Shown here in pieces: positions 39,213-49,161 of a DNA stretch of 64,000 nt. Location: positions 558,001-622,000 of the forward strand of contig NZ_JAZIBG010000028.1 in assembly GCF_036621135.1 (NCBI RefSeq), given 5' to 3'. This DNA comes from Aquincola agrisoli (GTDB lineage: Bacteria > Pseudomonadota > Gammaproteobacteria > Burkholderiales > Burkholderiaceae_C). The stretch's first letter is position 1. Each line of letters opens with the position of its first letter. The translations under genes were made by a program, and so were the position numbers. A model generated the notes under the pieces. The model searched no databases, was not told the DNA's origin, and saw only the letters and a list, made by a program, of their open reading frames with translations.

Positions 39213-39812
39213 TCAGAAGCGCTTGCCGAACCCGACCGAGAACAGCAGCGGATCGGCCTTGAACTCGCCGAGCTTCGCGCCGGCGGCCGACACGTCGGTG
39301 CGGATCTGCACCTTCTTCAGGTCGACGTTGACGAGCCATCCGTTGCCCATCGGTACGTCGAAGCCCGCACCCAGCGCCAGGCCCCAGCTGTTCTTGTCGA
39401 TGCGCACGCCGGGCGGCAGGTCGACGCTGGAGAAGCGGGTGTAGTTGATGCCCGCGCCGACGTACGGCCGCCAGCCCATGCCGGTGAAGTGGTATTGCAG
39501 GCTCAGCGTGGGCGGCAGGTGCTTCAGCGAGCCGATCTTGCTGCCGCCGGCCCGCAGGTCGTGCTTCTGCGGGTAGGTCAGGACCAACTCGGCGGCGATG
39601 TTCGGCGTGAAGAAGTAGGTGACGTCGACTTCCGGAAAGGTCTTGTTCTTCAGGCTCAGGTCGAGCGGGGTGCCGTCCTTGTCGGCCGAATCGAGGTGCA
39701 GCGCGCGGGCGCGCACGATCCAGTGGCCGGTGTCCTGCGCCCGGGCGGCGGGGGCGGCGATCGTCAGGGCGGCAGCGGCGGCGAGCGCCAGCGCATTCCA
39801 GCGCTTGTTCAT
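39213..39812 (-). CDS. ompW: OmpW family outer-membrane protein
   Basis: The 199-residue protein has a signal peptide ending ARAQDTGHW, and the OmpW pattern: GHWIVRARALHL, VDVTYFFTPNIAAELVLTYP, LPPTLSLQYHFTGMGWRPYV, GAGINYTRF and C-terminal LLFSVGFGKRF. OmpW is an eight-strand barrel for small hydrophobic molecules, often induced by oxygen limitation. The start ATG at 39812 follows an AAGGAG site. An FNR-like sequence lies 131 bases upstream. Confidence 0.93.
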   Translation of the reverse strand: MNKRWNALALAAAAALTIAAPAARAQDTGHWIVRARALHLDSADKDGTPLDLSLKNKTFPEVDVTYFFTPNIAAELVLTYPQKHDLRAGGSKIGSLKHLPPTLSLQYHFTGMGWRPYVGAGINYTRFSSVDLPPGVRIDKNSWGLALGAGFDVPMGNGWLVNVDLKKVQIRTDVSAAGAKLGEFKADPLLFSVGFGKRF

Positions 39813-39942
39813 TCGAACTCCTTGGTGGGATGAGGGGGTGCGGGCATCAAGGGCCCGCACGCCATTGAGCCGTGCCGTGCACGCCCAGGGTTTGTCCCAG
39901 CGCAAAAAGCGCCAGCGGCTCGGCGCGCCGTCGAGGCGCAGG

Positions 39943-39956
39943 TTGATGCGCGTCAA
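39943..39956. promoter_or_regulatory. FNR/Anr-like box between ompW and the EAL gene
   Basis: TTGATGCGCGTCAA is a near-palindrome with one mismatch to TTGAT-N4-ATCAA. It lies 131 bases before the ompW start and 107 before the EAL start at 40063, so it could serve either. OmpW control by FNR-type regulators is known in other proteobacteria. No clear -10 lies at the classic distance on the ompW side. Confidence 0.4.
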
Positions 39957-40062
39957 ACCACCAGGCAAACCGAAATCACATTTGCATTTTTTATCAATTA
40001 ACCCCATATTCAGGGGGTGCCTGTCGCACATGCAGGCTGCACACGCACTTCGAGGACACCGC

Positions 40063-42006
40063 ATGGCTCCGATCCCGGAAGCGCTGCCGGCCATCTGGGC
40101 CCAGGCCGCCCGACAGCTGCCCTTCCTGCTGCTGCAGGCAGCGGCCGTGGGCGGCATCCTCGCCATGGTCGGGCTTCGCAGGCGCGGCGTCGGCACCGGT
40201 TTGCTGCTGGGCACCCTGGGCACGCTGCTCGCGCTGATGGTGGTCGAGTGGATGCACTTGCCCCAGAAGCCTTATCTGCGCAGCGACCTGCTGTTCCTCG
40301 CGGGCCTGCTGGGCGGATGGCGCTCCGCCGCGGTGTGCCTGGCGATGGCGTGCGCGACGCGCGTCATGCTGGGCGGGCACGCACAGCTCGCCGCGGCCGT
40401 CCTCGACATGGGCGTGGTCACGCTGGCCGGCACGCTGATGCACCCGTGGCTGCTGCGCCGCGCGCGGGCGGGCCTGGCGCCGAAGGACGTGCTGGCGGCC
40501 TGGGCGGTGCGCACGCTGGCCGGGATGGCCACGCTGCCGCTCGCGCTGTGGCTTCAGCTGGCGGCGCCGGTCGCCGCGGCGCAGAACCTCGCGCTGCGCA
40601 CGTTGGGGGCCGCCATCTCGCTGGCCCTGATCGCGGCGATCTTCGCGCTCCTGCGGCGCGAGGCCCGGGAGCACGAGGCTCACGTGCAGCAGCTCGCCAG
40701 CGCCCGCATCGACCCGCTCACCGGCCTGCCCAACCGACGCGGCCTGACGGAGTACTTCGACCGCCTCCTCTCGCACGATCCCCAGGCGGCCCACACGCTG
40801 GTGCTGATCGAGGTGGGCAACATGACGGACATGGTGCTGGCCCACGGCCACGACTGGACCGACCGCTTCTGGCGCGACCTGGCGCCGCTGATGCACGAAG
40901 ACCGCGCGGGCGGGCTGCTCCAGCCCTACGCACCGGCCTGCTTCCTGTTCTCCGACCTCACGCTCGCCGTGGTGCTGCACCGGGTGGCGCTGGCGGACGT
41001 CGAATCGCGGAACCTCGTGCCCCGGCTGCATGCCGAACTGTGCGACGCGCTGCGCTGCCGGCGGCCCGGCCCGCTGCCGCAGCTGCACTACGGCGTGGCC
41101 GAGGCCGGGCCCGGGGCAACAGCCAGCACCGCCGCGGCGCTGCGCAACATCAGCCTTGCGCTGCGCAGCGATGGCCAGACGGTGCGCTACTTCCGCCAGT
41201 CGATCGCCGAGAAGGCACAGCTCGATGCACAGGTGCGGCAGCTGCTGGCACAGTGGATCGTCTCGCGGGAACCGCCCCTGCACTACCAGCCGAAGTGCGA
41301 CCTGCGCACCGGCCGCGTGGTGGGTGCCGAGGCGCTGCTGCGCGCGCAGGACGGCCAGGCGCGGCCGATCGCACCCGGCCACGTGATCGACATCGCCGCG
41401 CGCCACCACCTGCTGGCCGAGTTCGAGTGGTGCACCATCGATGCGGTGGTGCGCGACATCGATCGCTGCCGCCGCACGGGTCTGCCGATCTCGCTGGCGG
41501 TGAACGTCTCCGCGGCCTCGATGGGGGTGCCGAGCTTCGGGCGCCGCGTGGCCGACCTGCTGCACGGCGCCGGCGTGCCGGGCCGCCAGCTCGCGCTCGA
41601 GATCACCGAGACCAGCCCGGTGCCCGACATCGACACCGTGCGCCACAACATGCAGCAGCTCCACGCGATGGGCGTGCGGCTGTCGCTGGACGATTTCGGC
41701 ACCGGCTATTCGGCGCTGTCGCTGCTCGCCAAGTTCCCCTTCAGCGAAGTGAAGGTCGACCATTCGATGGTGGCCCGGCTCGACCAGCCGCGCATGCAGG
41801 CCGCCGTGTCGCTGGCCCATGAAAGCGCGCGCCGCTACAACGCCACGCTGATCGCCGAGGGCATCGAGACGCGCGCGCAATGCGAGCGGCTGCGGGCACT
41901 GGGGCTGGAGTACGGCCAGGGCTACCTGTTCTCTCGCGCGGTGCCGATCGAGCGGATGCTGGCGCTCGGCCCGGTGCTGCCCGCGGGGCTGGCCCTCGCG
42001 GCCTGA
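40063..42006 (+). CDS. Membrane EAL-domain phosphodiesterase with degenerate GGDEF domain
   Basis: The 647-residue protein has about five N-terminal membrane segments (residues 1-190), a GGDEF-like domain opening ARIDPLTGLPNRRGLTEYF but lacking the GGDEF signature (the equivalent region reads RAGGLLQPYAPACF), and a complete EAL domain: GAEALLRA, AVNVSAASM, EITETSP, LDDFGTGYSAL, EVKVDHSM, EGIETRAQ, YGQGYLFSRA. It should hydrolyse cyclic di-GMP at the membrane, with the GGDEF-like part regulatory. The start at 40063 is preferred because GAGGAC sits eight bases upstream; ATG at 40030 is possible. Confidence 0.88.
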   Translation: MAPIPEALPAIWAQAARQLPFLLLQAAAVGGILAMVGLRRRGVGTGLLLGTLGTLLALMVVEWMHLPQKPYLRSDLLFLAGLLGGWRSAAVCLAMACATRVMLGGHAQLAAAVLDMGVVTLAGTLMHPWLLRRARAGLAPKDVLAAWAVRTLAGMATLPLALWLQLAAPVAAAQNLALRTLGAAISLALIAAIFALLRREAREHEAHVQQLASARIDPLTGLPNRRGLTEYFDRLLSHDPQAAHTLVLIEVGNMTDMVLAHGHDWTDRFWRDLAPLMHEDRAGGLLQPYAPACFLFSDLTLAVVLHRVALADVESRNLVPRLHAELCDALRCRRPGPLPQLHYGVAEAGPGATASTAAALRNISLALRSDGQTVRYFRQSIAEKAQLDAQVRQLLAQWIVSREPPLHYQPKCDLRTGRVVGAEALLRAQDGQARPIAPGHVIDIAARHHLLAEFEWCTIDAVVRDIDRCRRTGLPISLAVNVSAASMGVPSFGRRVADLLHGAGVPGRQLALEITETSPVPDIDTVRHNMQQLHAMGVRLSLDDFGTGYSALSLLAKFPFSEVKVDHSMVARLDQPRMQAAVSLAHESARRYNATLIAEGIETRAQCERLRALGLEYGQGYLFSRAVPIERMLALGPVLPAGLALAA

Positions 42007-42030
42007 GCACGGCAGCCGGGCGCGGGCCGC

Positions 42031-42516
42031 TCAGCGCCCGTCGCTGGCAGGCGGGATCGGCAGGTCGTCGTAGGGCTTGAACTCCTGCAGCGAGAAGCTG
42101 GTGTGCACCTGCTTGACGCCCGGCAGGCGGTGCAGCTGGCGCTGCAGCAGCGCGGAATAGGCATCCAGGTCTTCCGCGACCACCATCAGCAGGAAGTCCG
42201 AACTGCCGGTGACCGCGTGGAACATCACCACCTGCGGGATCCTGCGCACGGCCTCGACGAACTCGAACGAGCGCTCGTCGTTCTGGAAGTCGATACTGAT
42301 GTTGACGAAGGCCACCACGCCGTAGCCGAGGGCCCGGCGGTCCAGGCGCGCGTGGTAGCCCTTGATCAGCCCTGCCTCCTCCATGCGCCGGATGCGCCGC
42401 CAGCAGGGCGACTGCGACAGGCCCGCCATCTGCGCCAGCTCGCCGGTGGTCAGCCGCGCGTTGGTCTGCAGCGCAGCCAGCAGCTGGCGATCCACCGTGT
42501 CGATGTCCGAGCGCAT
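42031..42516 (-). CDS. Lrp/AsnC family transcriptional regulator
   Basis: The 161-residue protein has a winged HTH (DRQLLAALQTNARLTTGELA, QMAGLSQSPCWRRIRRMEEA) and a RAM ligand domain (VVAFVNISIDFQ, VVMFHAVTGSSDFLLMVVAE). The SQSPCWRRIRRME wording is that of the Lrp branch close to amino-acid catabolism regulators. It is divergent from a Bug-type solute-binding protein gene with 137 bases between starts. Whether it regulates that gene is unknown. An AT-rich patch (CTTTGATCTGGAGAATTGAT, 42533-42552) lies in the shared region. Confidence 0.9.
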   Translation of the reverse strand: MRSDIDTVDRQLLAALQTNARLTTGELAQMAGLSQSPCWRRIRRMEEAGLIKGYHARLDRRALGYGVVAFVNISIDFQNDERSFEFVEAVRRIPQVVMFHAVTGSSDFLLMVVAEDLDAYSALLQRQLHRLPGVKQVHTSFSLQEFKPYDDLPIPPASDGR

Positions 42517-42653
42517 CAAGCGACCCTCAAGCTTTGATCTGGAGAATTGATTATGCGGCGGCCACAATGGCGCGGAACGCAGCGGCCCGCGCACGAGAGT
42601 TCCGCGCATCAGCGCCGCCGGCACCCCTCAACCCATCGAGCCGAGAACGCGCC

Positions 42654-43643
42654 ATGAAGCCTTCAGCCTCCCTCATGACCCTCGCCCGCGCCGCGCTGGC
42701 CCTGGGCCTGGCCGCCTGTGCGGCCGCCGCGCCTGCGCAGGACGCCCGGCCGGTCCGGATCCTCGTCGGCTTCGCGGCCGGCGGCAGCACCGACGCCATC
42801 GCCCGCCACCTCGCCGCCGGCCTGCAGCAGGAACTCGGCCGCACGGTGCTGGTGGAGAACCGCCCCGGCGCCGGCGGCCAGATCGCCGCGCAGGCGCTCA
42901 AGGCCGCGCGGCCCGACGGCGAGACGCTGTTCCTGTCGAACAGCCACACGGTCTCGATGATCCCGCTGACCATCCTGAAGCCCGGCTTCGAGCCGTCGAA
43001 GGACTTCGCCCCGGTGGGCCTGGTGGCGGTGAACCCCGACGTGTTCGCGGTCAGCGCCACCGTGCCCGGCAGCGAACGCATGGGCCTGCGCGAATTCGGC
43101 CAATGGGCCAAGGCCCACCCGGGCCAGGGCAACGTGGGCGTGCCGGCCCAGGCCAGCGCGCCGGATTTCGCGGTGGGCGTGGTGGCCAACGCGCTGGGCG
43201 CGGACCTGAAGTCGGTGCCCTACCGCGGCGACGGCCCGGTCGCGCAGGACCTGATGGGCGGCCAGATCCCCGCGGGCATCGGCTCGGTGGGCGCCATGCT
43301 GCCCGCGGCCAAGGCCGGCAAGCTGCACATCGTGGCGGTCAACGGCAGCACGCGCCTGCCGCTGCTGCCGGAGGTGCCCACCTACGCCGAGTTGGGCATC
43401 AAGGGCTACGAGGAAGTGATCTTCACCGCGATGTTCGCGCCCGCCGGCACGCCCGCCCCGCTGCTGCAGGGCTACAGCACGGCGCTCGCGAAGATCGTGA
43501 AGTCGCCCGAGTTCGTCGGCAAGCTGGCCGAGCTGGGCATCGTCGCCGCGTCCAGCACGCCGGCCGAGCTGAACGCACGCATGCAGGCCACCCACGCGGC
43601 CTGGACGACGATGGTGAAGAACGCCGGCCACAAGCCGCAATAG
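42654..43643 (+). CDS. Bug/TctC-type tripartite tricarboxylate transporter binding protein
   Basis: The 329-residue protein has a Sec signal (ALGLAACAAAAPAQ) and then the Bug family order: PVRILVGFAAGGSTDAIARH, VLVENRPGAGGQIAAQALKA, DGETLFLSNSHT, SVPYRGDGPVAQDLMGGQIP, AELGIKGYEEVIF. These periplasmic proteins bind small organic acids or related ligands. No tctAB membrane genes are adjacent, as is common for the many orphan Bug proteins of Burkholderiales. The ligand is unknown. It converges on thiC with three bases between stops. Confidence 0.9.
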   Translation: MKPSASLMTLARAALALGLAACAAAAPAQDARPVRILVGFAAGGSTDAIARHLAAGLQQELGRTVLVENRPGAGGQIAAQALKAARPDGETLFLSNSHTVSMIPLTILKPGFEPSKDFAPVGLVAVNPDVFAVSATVPGSERMGLREFGQWAKAHPGQGNVGVPAQASAPDFAVGVVANALGADLKSVPYRGDGPVAQDLMGGQIPAGIGSVGAMLPAAKAGKLHIVAVNGSTRLPLLPEVPTYAELGIKGYEEVIFTAMFAPAGTPAPLLQGYSTALAKIVKSPEFVGKLAELGIVAASSTPAELNARMQATHAAWTTMVKNAGHKPQ

Positions 43644-43646
43644 TTT

Positions 43647-45497
<1,851 letters not shown>

Positions 45498-45598
45498 GCG
45501 GGTCTCCTTCGGGGGCGTGGCGGTTGCATGCTCCGAAGGTCGGCCCCGCGGCGCGGAGGGCCCGCAACGGGGCGCCTCGCGCGAAGGGACATGACACA

Positions 45599-45684
45599 GC
45601 TCTTCTTCCGCCGGTATTAACCGGTTCAAGTTCGCGGGTTCGGATTCACCATCTCAGCAGACCTGTCGGCCTGCACCCCGGAGC
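45599..45684 (-). ncRNA. TPP riboswitch (THI element) upstream of thiC
   Basis: On the minus strand the element begins GCTCCGGGGTGC, continues with the conserved GTCTGCTGAGATGG and AATCCGAACCCGCGAACTTG, then AACCGGTTAATACCGGCGG, and ends GAAGAGC, which pairs with the opening GCTC as P1. CTGAGA and the GAACxTGA-like box are the standard TPP aptamer signature. It should lower thiC expression when thiamine pyrophosphate is abundant. Confidence 0.93.
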
Positions 45685-45728
45685 GGGGCGGATTGTGGGC
45701 TCCGCCCGCTAGCCATGTCAAACGCCGT

Positions 45729-46682
45729 TTATTTGACCGGCGCGTAATCGATCGGCACGAAGCGGTAGCCGGCGCCCTCGGCCCGCAGCCGGCCGATGCC
45801 CGGGAACGGCAGGTGCGCGGCGGCCACGAGGTAGCCGCCCTTGGCCGCATCGGTATAGGCATTGCGGCGCTGTACCGAAGCCGACTTGCTGTCGACGTCG
45901 AACTGGATCGTCACCACCGGCTTCGCGAACTGCACCGCCGACACGTGCATCAGGTCACCCCACAGCAGCAGCTTCTGGCCTTTCGATTCCACCGCGTAGA
46001 CGCTGTGGCCGGGCGTGTGCCCGTAGGCCGCCAGCGCGCGCACGCCGGGCACCAGCGTGGTGTTGCCGTCGAAGGTCTTGAGCTTGCCGGCATCGGCATA
46101 GGGCTTGGCCGAGGCCATCGCGCCCTGGAAGAAGCCCTTGGCGGCCTCGGGCGCCTTGGCCAGCTGCTCGGCACTCAGCCAGTAGCCGGCATCGCGCTGG
46201 TCGACGTGCAGCGTCGCGTTGGGGAACACGGCCTGGCCGTTGGCCATCACGCCGCCGACGTGGTCGGGGTGCAGGTGGGTGATGACGACCGCATCCACCT
46301 GCTCGGGCTGGTAGCCCGAGGCCTTGAGGTTCTCGACCAGCTTGCCCAGCGTCGGGCCGAACAGGCCCGCGGCACCGGTGTCGATCAGCACCAGCTTGTC
46401 GCCGGTGTTGACGAGGTAGCCGTTGACCGAGGTGCGCACCGGATTGGCGGTGAACGAGCGCTTCAGCAGCGCGTCCACCTCGCGGGGCTTGACGTTGGTC
46501 AGCAGCTGCTTGACGTCGAGGTCGACCGTGCCGTCGGACAGCGCGGTCACTTCGAAGTCGCCCAGCATCATGCGGTACCACCCAGGCGCCTGCGTGCCCA
46601 CCTGCGGCGCGCCCGCGTGCGCGACCATCGCGGCGGCCAGCGCCACCATCGCCACGCTCCTCTTGATCGCCTTCTTCATCAT
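45729..46682 (-). CDS. Secreted metallo-beta-lactamase fold hydrolase
   Basis: The 317-residue protein has a signal peptide (MMKKAIKRSVAMVALAAAMV, then AHAGAP) and the zinc motif THLHPDHVGG (His 136, His 138, Asp 140, His 141), then TPGHSVY and LLLWGDLMH with further metal ligands. The overall pattern is that of periplasmic quorum-quenching or lactonase-like MBL enzymes, but the substrate is uncertain. CAGGAG precedes the start by four to six bases. It lies between thiC and the second hipBA pair, all on the minus strand. Confidence 0.87.
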   Translation of the reverse strand: MMKKAIKRSVAMVALAAAMVAHAGAPQVGTQAPGWYRMMLGDFEVTALSDGTVDLDVKQLLTNVKPREVDALLKRSFTANPVRTSVNGYLVNTGDKLVLIDTGAAGLFGPTLGKLVENLKASGYQPEQVDAVVITHLHPDHVGGVMANGQAVFPNATLHVDQRDAGYWLSAEQLAKAPEAAKGFFQGAMASAKPYADAGKLKTFDGNTTLVPGVRALAAYGHTPGHSVYAVESKGQKLLLWGDLMHVSAVQFAKPVVTIQFDVDSKSASVQRRNAYTDAAKGGYLVAAAHLPFPGIGRLRAEGAGYRFVPIDYAPVK

Positions 46683-46720
46683 TCGCTCCTGAAACAGCCC
46701 TCGCTGCCGAGGCCGGGAGG

Positions 46721-47962
46721 TTACGACGCAGCGCCACGCCCGCGCTGGCGGAAGGTCACCCGGAAATCGTCGACACCCTTGCGCACCGCCGCTTCGAAGC
46801 CGGGGACTTCGGCCGCCAGGCCGGCGTGCTCGGACAAGACCCCGGCAACGGCGTCGCACAATTCGAGCAGCCGTTCGCCGGCACGCGCGCGCGCGATGCG
46901 GCACCTGTCGGCAAAGTCCAGCAGGTGCAGGCGCGAGGCGAAGAGGCTCTTGCTGCCCGACAGCGTGAGCGCCAGCGCATCCTCCGGCAGGTAGCAGGTG
47001 GTGCTGGCGATGTCGAAGGCAGGCGCCAGGCGCACGGGGGCGTCCTCCGGCGTGTCGTACAGCAGGCCGAAGTTCTTCAGATGCGCATCGCCATTGCCCA
47101 CGATGCACGACAGCGCCACGATGTCGAACAGCTGGGCCAGCGAGGGCGCCACGTGCTCCGGCGAACAGAAGGCGCCGATGAGCCTGGCGATGTCTTCGTA
47201 GCGGCCGCTGTACTTGAGGCCGGCCCCCTTGCCCGACAGCACGGCCATGTCCTCGAAGCCGATCGCGCGGCCCTCTTCGGTGCGATCGAAGCGGCGCATC
47301 ACGAACAGCGTGCGGTCGTCGGACAGGTAGAACGCCGGCACCGGCATGCCGGCACGCTGCGCGGCGCTCATGCAAAGGAACTCGTTGATCGCAAGGCCCG
47401 GGAACTCGCCCAGCCCCGACTTGACGATGAGATCGGACGTGAACGCCGCCGCCTTCGAAGGGGCTTGCGGCGAAGCCTCCGGCACCAGCACCTTAGGCTG
47501 CACGCCGCTGAGCGCGGAGCGGGTGAGGTAGCGGTCGATGAGGCTGTCGAACAGGCCGCCCGCGCCGCGGTAGGCCAGGATGTCGGTGAGCCGTTCGCCG
47601 GGCATCGGGCCTGCGCCGGACGATGGCGCCGCGACGCCCGCTGACGCCGCAGCGGCAAATCGAACGCGCCCGATCGGCGCACCGCCGCCGAGCAGTGCCA
47701 GCAGCACCATCGGATCGGTGCCACTGGTCTTCGCCAGCAGGTTCTTCAGGCGCTCCAGCAGATAGCCTTCGGGGAGGTTCATCTGGAAGACGGGATGCAG
47801 CTCGGGCCGCTCGTAGGCCTGCAGGCGCGGCGGCATCGTCAACGAGACGGCGGCCTGTGGCGCCGCGTGGCCGCCGTAGGCGAAGACGTAGCCCGATGCT
47901 TCGCGCGCCAGCACGCCGGCCGGCCCTTGCGGGGTGGAGACATCGAGGCGATCGATGCTCAT
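46721..47962 (-). CDS. hipA: HipA-like kinase toxin, second copy
   Basis: The 413-residue protein has a HipA couple domain (FQMNLPEGYLLERLKNLL) and kinase motifs LSGVQPKVLV (151-160), GNGDAHLKNFGL (289-300, catalytic Asp 292) and LAPAFDIAS (312-320, metal Asp). It is clearly divergent from the first copy at 32295 (different N-terminus and motif wording), so the two are not a recent duplication. The start overlaps the hipB stop (ATGA at 47962-47959). Confidence 0.92.
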   Translation of the reverse strand: MSIDRLDVSTPQGPAGVLAREASGYVFAYGGHAAPQAAVSLTMPPRLQAYERPELHPVFQMNLPEGYLLERLKNLLAKTSGTDPMVLLALLGGGAPIGRVRFAAAASAGVAAPSSGAGPMPGERLTDILAYRGAGGLFDSLIDRYLTRSALSGVQPKVLVPEASPQAPSKAAAFTSDLIVKSGLGEFPGLAINEFLCMSAAQRAGMPVPAFYLSDDRTLFVMRRFDRTEEGRAIGFEDMAVLSGKGAGLKYSGRYEDIARLIGAFCSPEHVAPSLAQLFDIVALSCIVGNGDAHLKNFGLLYDTPEDAPVRLAPAFDIASTTCYLPEDALALTLSGSKSLFASRLHLLDFADRCRIARARAGERLLELCDAVAGVLSEHAGLAAEVPGFEAAVRKGVDDFRVTFRQRGRGAAS

Positions 47963-48210
47963 TTCAGGAAGTCTTCCAGCTCGTCGAGCGTCGGGCGCCG
48001 CGCCGGTACCACCTTCAGTTCGGCCCCCAGCGCCCCCAGCAGGCGCGCATAGGCCCCCGCCGATACCGTGGCCCGGCCGGCCTCGGCCTGGACCACCTTC
48101 AGCCGCGGCAGGCCCACCCGCTCGGCGAGTGCGGCCTGCGTCAAACCACGCTGCAGCCGCAGCTCGCGCAACTGCGCACCTACACGCTCCAGCAGCAGGT
48201 CGGCATCCAT
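47959..48210 (-). CDS. hipB: HipB-like XRE antitoxin, second copy
   Basis: The 83-residue protein has an XRE helix-turn-helix (LRELRLQRGLTQAALAERVG, LPRLKVVQAEAGRATVSAGA) and a short acidic tail (PTLDELEDFLK), the part that usually contacts HipA. It precedes hipA with a four-base overlap. The AT-rich gap upstream contains an inverted repeat at 48246-48261 that fits an operator. Confidence 0.9.
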   Translation of the reverse strand: MDADLLLERVGAQLRELRLQRGLTQAALAERVGLPRLKVVQAEAGRATVSAGAYARLLGALGAELKVVPARRPTLDELEDFLK

Positions 48211-48245
48211 GGGATGGATCTTAAACGATGCATTTTCTCCATTGT

Positions 48246-48261
48246 GTATCGATTACGATAC
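48246..48261. promoter_or_regulatory. Inverted repeat upstream of the second hipBA
   Basis: GTATCGATTACGATAC is a perfect 6-4-6 inverted repeat in the 54-base AT-rich gap between hipB and the upstream response regulator gene. It resembles the TATCC/GGATA half-sites of E. coli HipB operators, with a shorter spacer. Autoregulation by HipB is inferred. Confidence 0.5.
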
Positions 48262-48264
48262 TTT

Positions 48265-49161
48265 TTAAGCACCGGCACCCAGCTCCCGGCTCGCCAGCGC
48301 CGCCGCCGCCGCCCGCGTCTCGACGCCCAGCTTCTCGAACACGTGCTCCAGGTGCTTGTTCACCGTGCGCGGGCTCATGCCGAGGATCTCGGCCATGTCG
48401 CGGTTGGTCTTGCCCTTGGCCAGCCACGACAGCACCTCGGCCTCGCGCGGGGTGAGCGCGGCCTGGCTGAGCCGGCTCGGTGCCGCCGCGGCCGCGGTGC
48501 GCACCTGCATCAGCAGCATGCGCTCGCCCAGCCCGGCAGGCCCCAGCGGCCGAACGGTGAGCACGCGGCCGTCGGGCGCAGGGCATTCGCGCGGCTGCGC
48601 GTCGGGCGAGGCCAGCGCGCGCAGCAGCTCGGCCAGCGGCGCGGTGCCGCTGTCGGGGAAGAAGTCGGCCAGCCAGGCGGCCGCCTGCGGCGATCGCCAG
48701 GCCGCGCGGCCCTGCGCATCGACCACCAGCACGCCGTAGCCGGCCACGTCGACCGCTTCGCGCGCCAGGCGCACGCTGCGCGCGTTGCGCACGTGCGTGG
48801 CCAGGCGCGCCAGCACCTCCTGGGCGCGCAGCGGCTTGACGACGTAGTCGACGCCGCCGCTGTCGAAGCCCTCCACGATGTGCGTGGTCTCCGACAGCCC
48901 GGTCATGAAGATCACCGGGATGTGCGACAGCGCCGGGTCGGCCTTGATGCGGCGGCAGGTCTCGAAGCCCGACAGGCCCGGCATCACCGCATCGAGCAGG
49001 ATGGCGTCAGGCACGACGAGGCCGAGCCGTTCGAGCGCCGAGGCGCCGTCGCGCGCCACCAGCACGGTGTAGCCGTCCTCCTCCAGCGCCGTGCACAGCG
49101 GCCCCAGCGACTGCGGCGCGTCGTCGACGACGAGGACGATGCGGGAGAGGTTCCCGTTCAT
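48265..49161 (-). CDS. LuxR-type response regulator, partner of the permease-kinase
   Basis: The 298-residue protein has a receiver domain (IVLVVDDAPQS, phosphoacceptor Asp in AILLDAVMPGLSGFE, VIFMTG, YVVKPL), a middle PAS-like segment (about 138-225) and a C-terminal GerE helix-turn-helix (LTPREAEVLSWLAKGKTNRD, then MAEILGMSPRTVNKHLEHVF). Its ATG overlaps the stop of the kinase gene (ATGA at 49161-49158), so the two are a coupled two-component pair. It probably controls the divergent urt-fmd operon through the palindrome at 52639-52654. Confidence 0.92.
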   Translation of the reverse strand: MNGNLSRIVLVVDDAPQSLGPLCTALEEDGYTVLVARDGASALERLGLVVPDAILLDAVMPGLSGFETCRRIKADPALSHIPVIFMTGLSETTHIVEGFDSGGVDYVVKPLRAQEVLARLATHVRNARSVRLAREAVDVAGYGVLVVDAQGRAAWRSPQAAAWLADFFPDSGTAPLAELLRALASPDAQPRECPAPDGRVLTVRPLGPAGLGERMLLMQVRTAAAAAPSRLSQAALTPREAEVLSWLAKGKTNRDMAEILGMSPRTVNKHLEHVFEKLGVETRAAAAALASRELGAGA

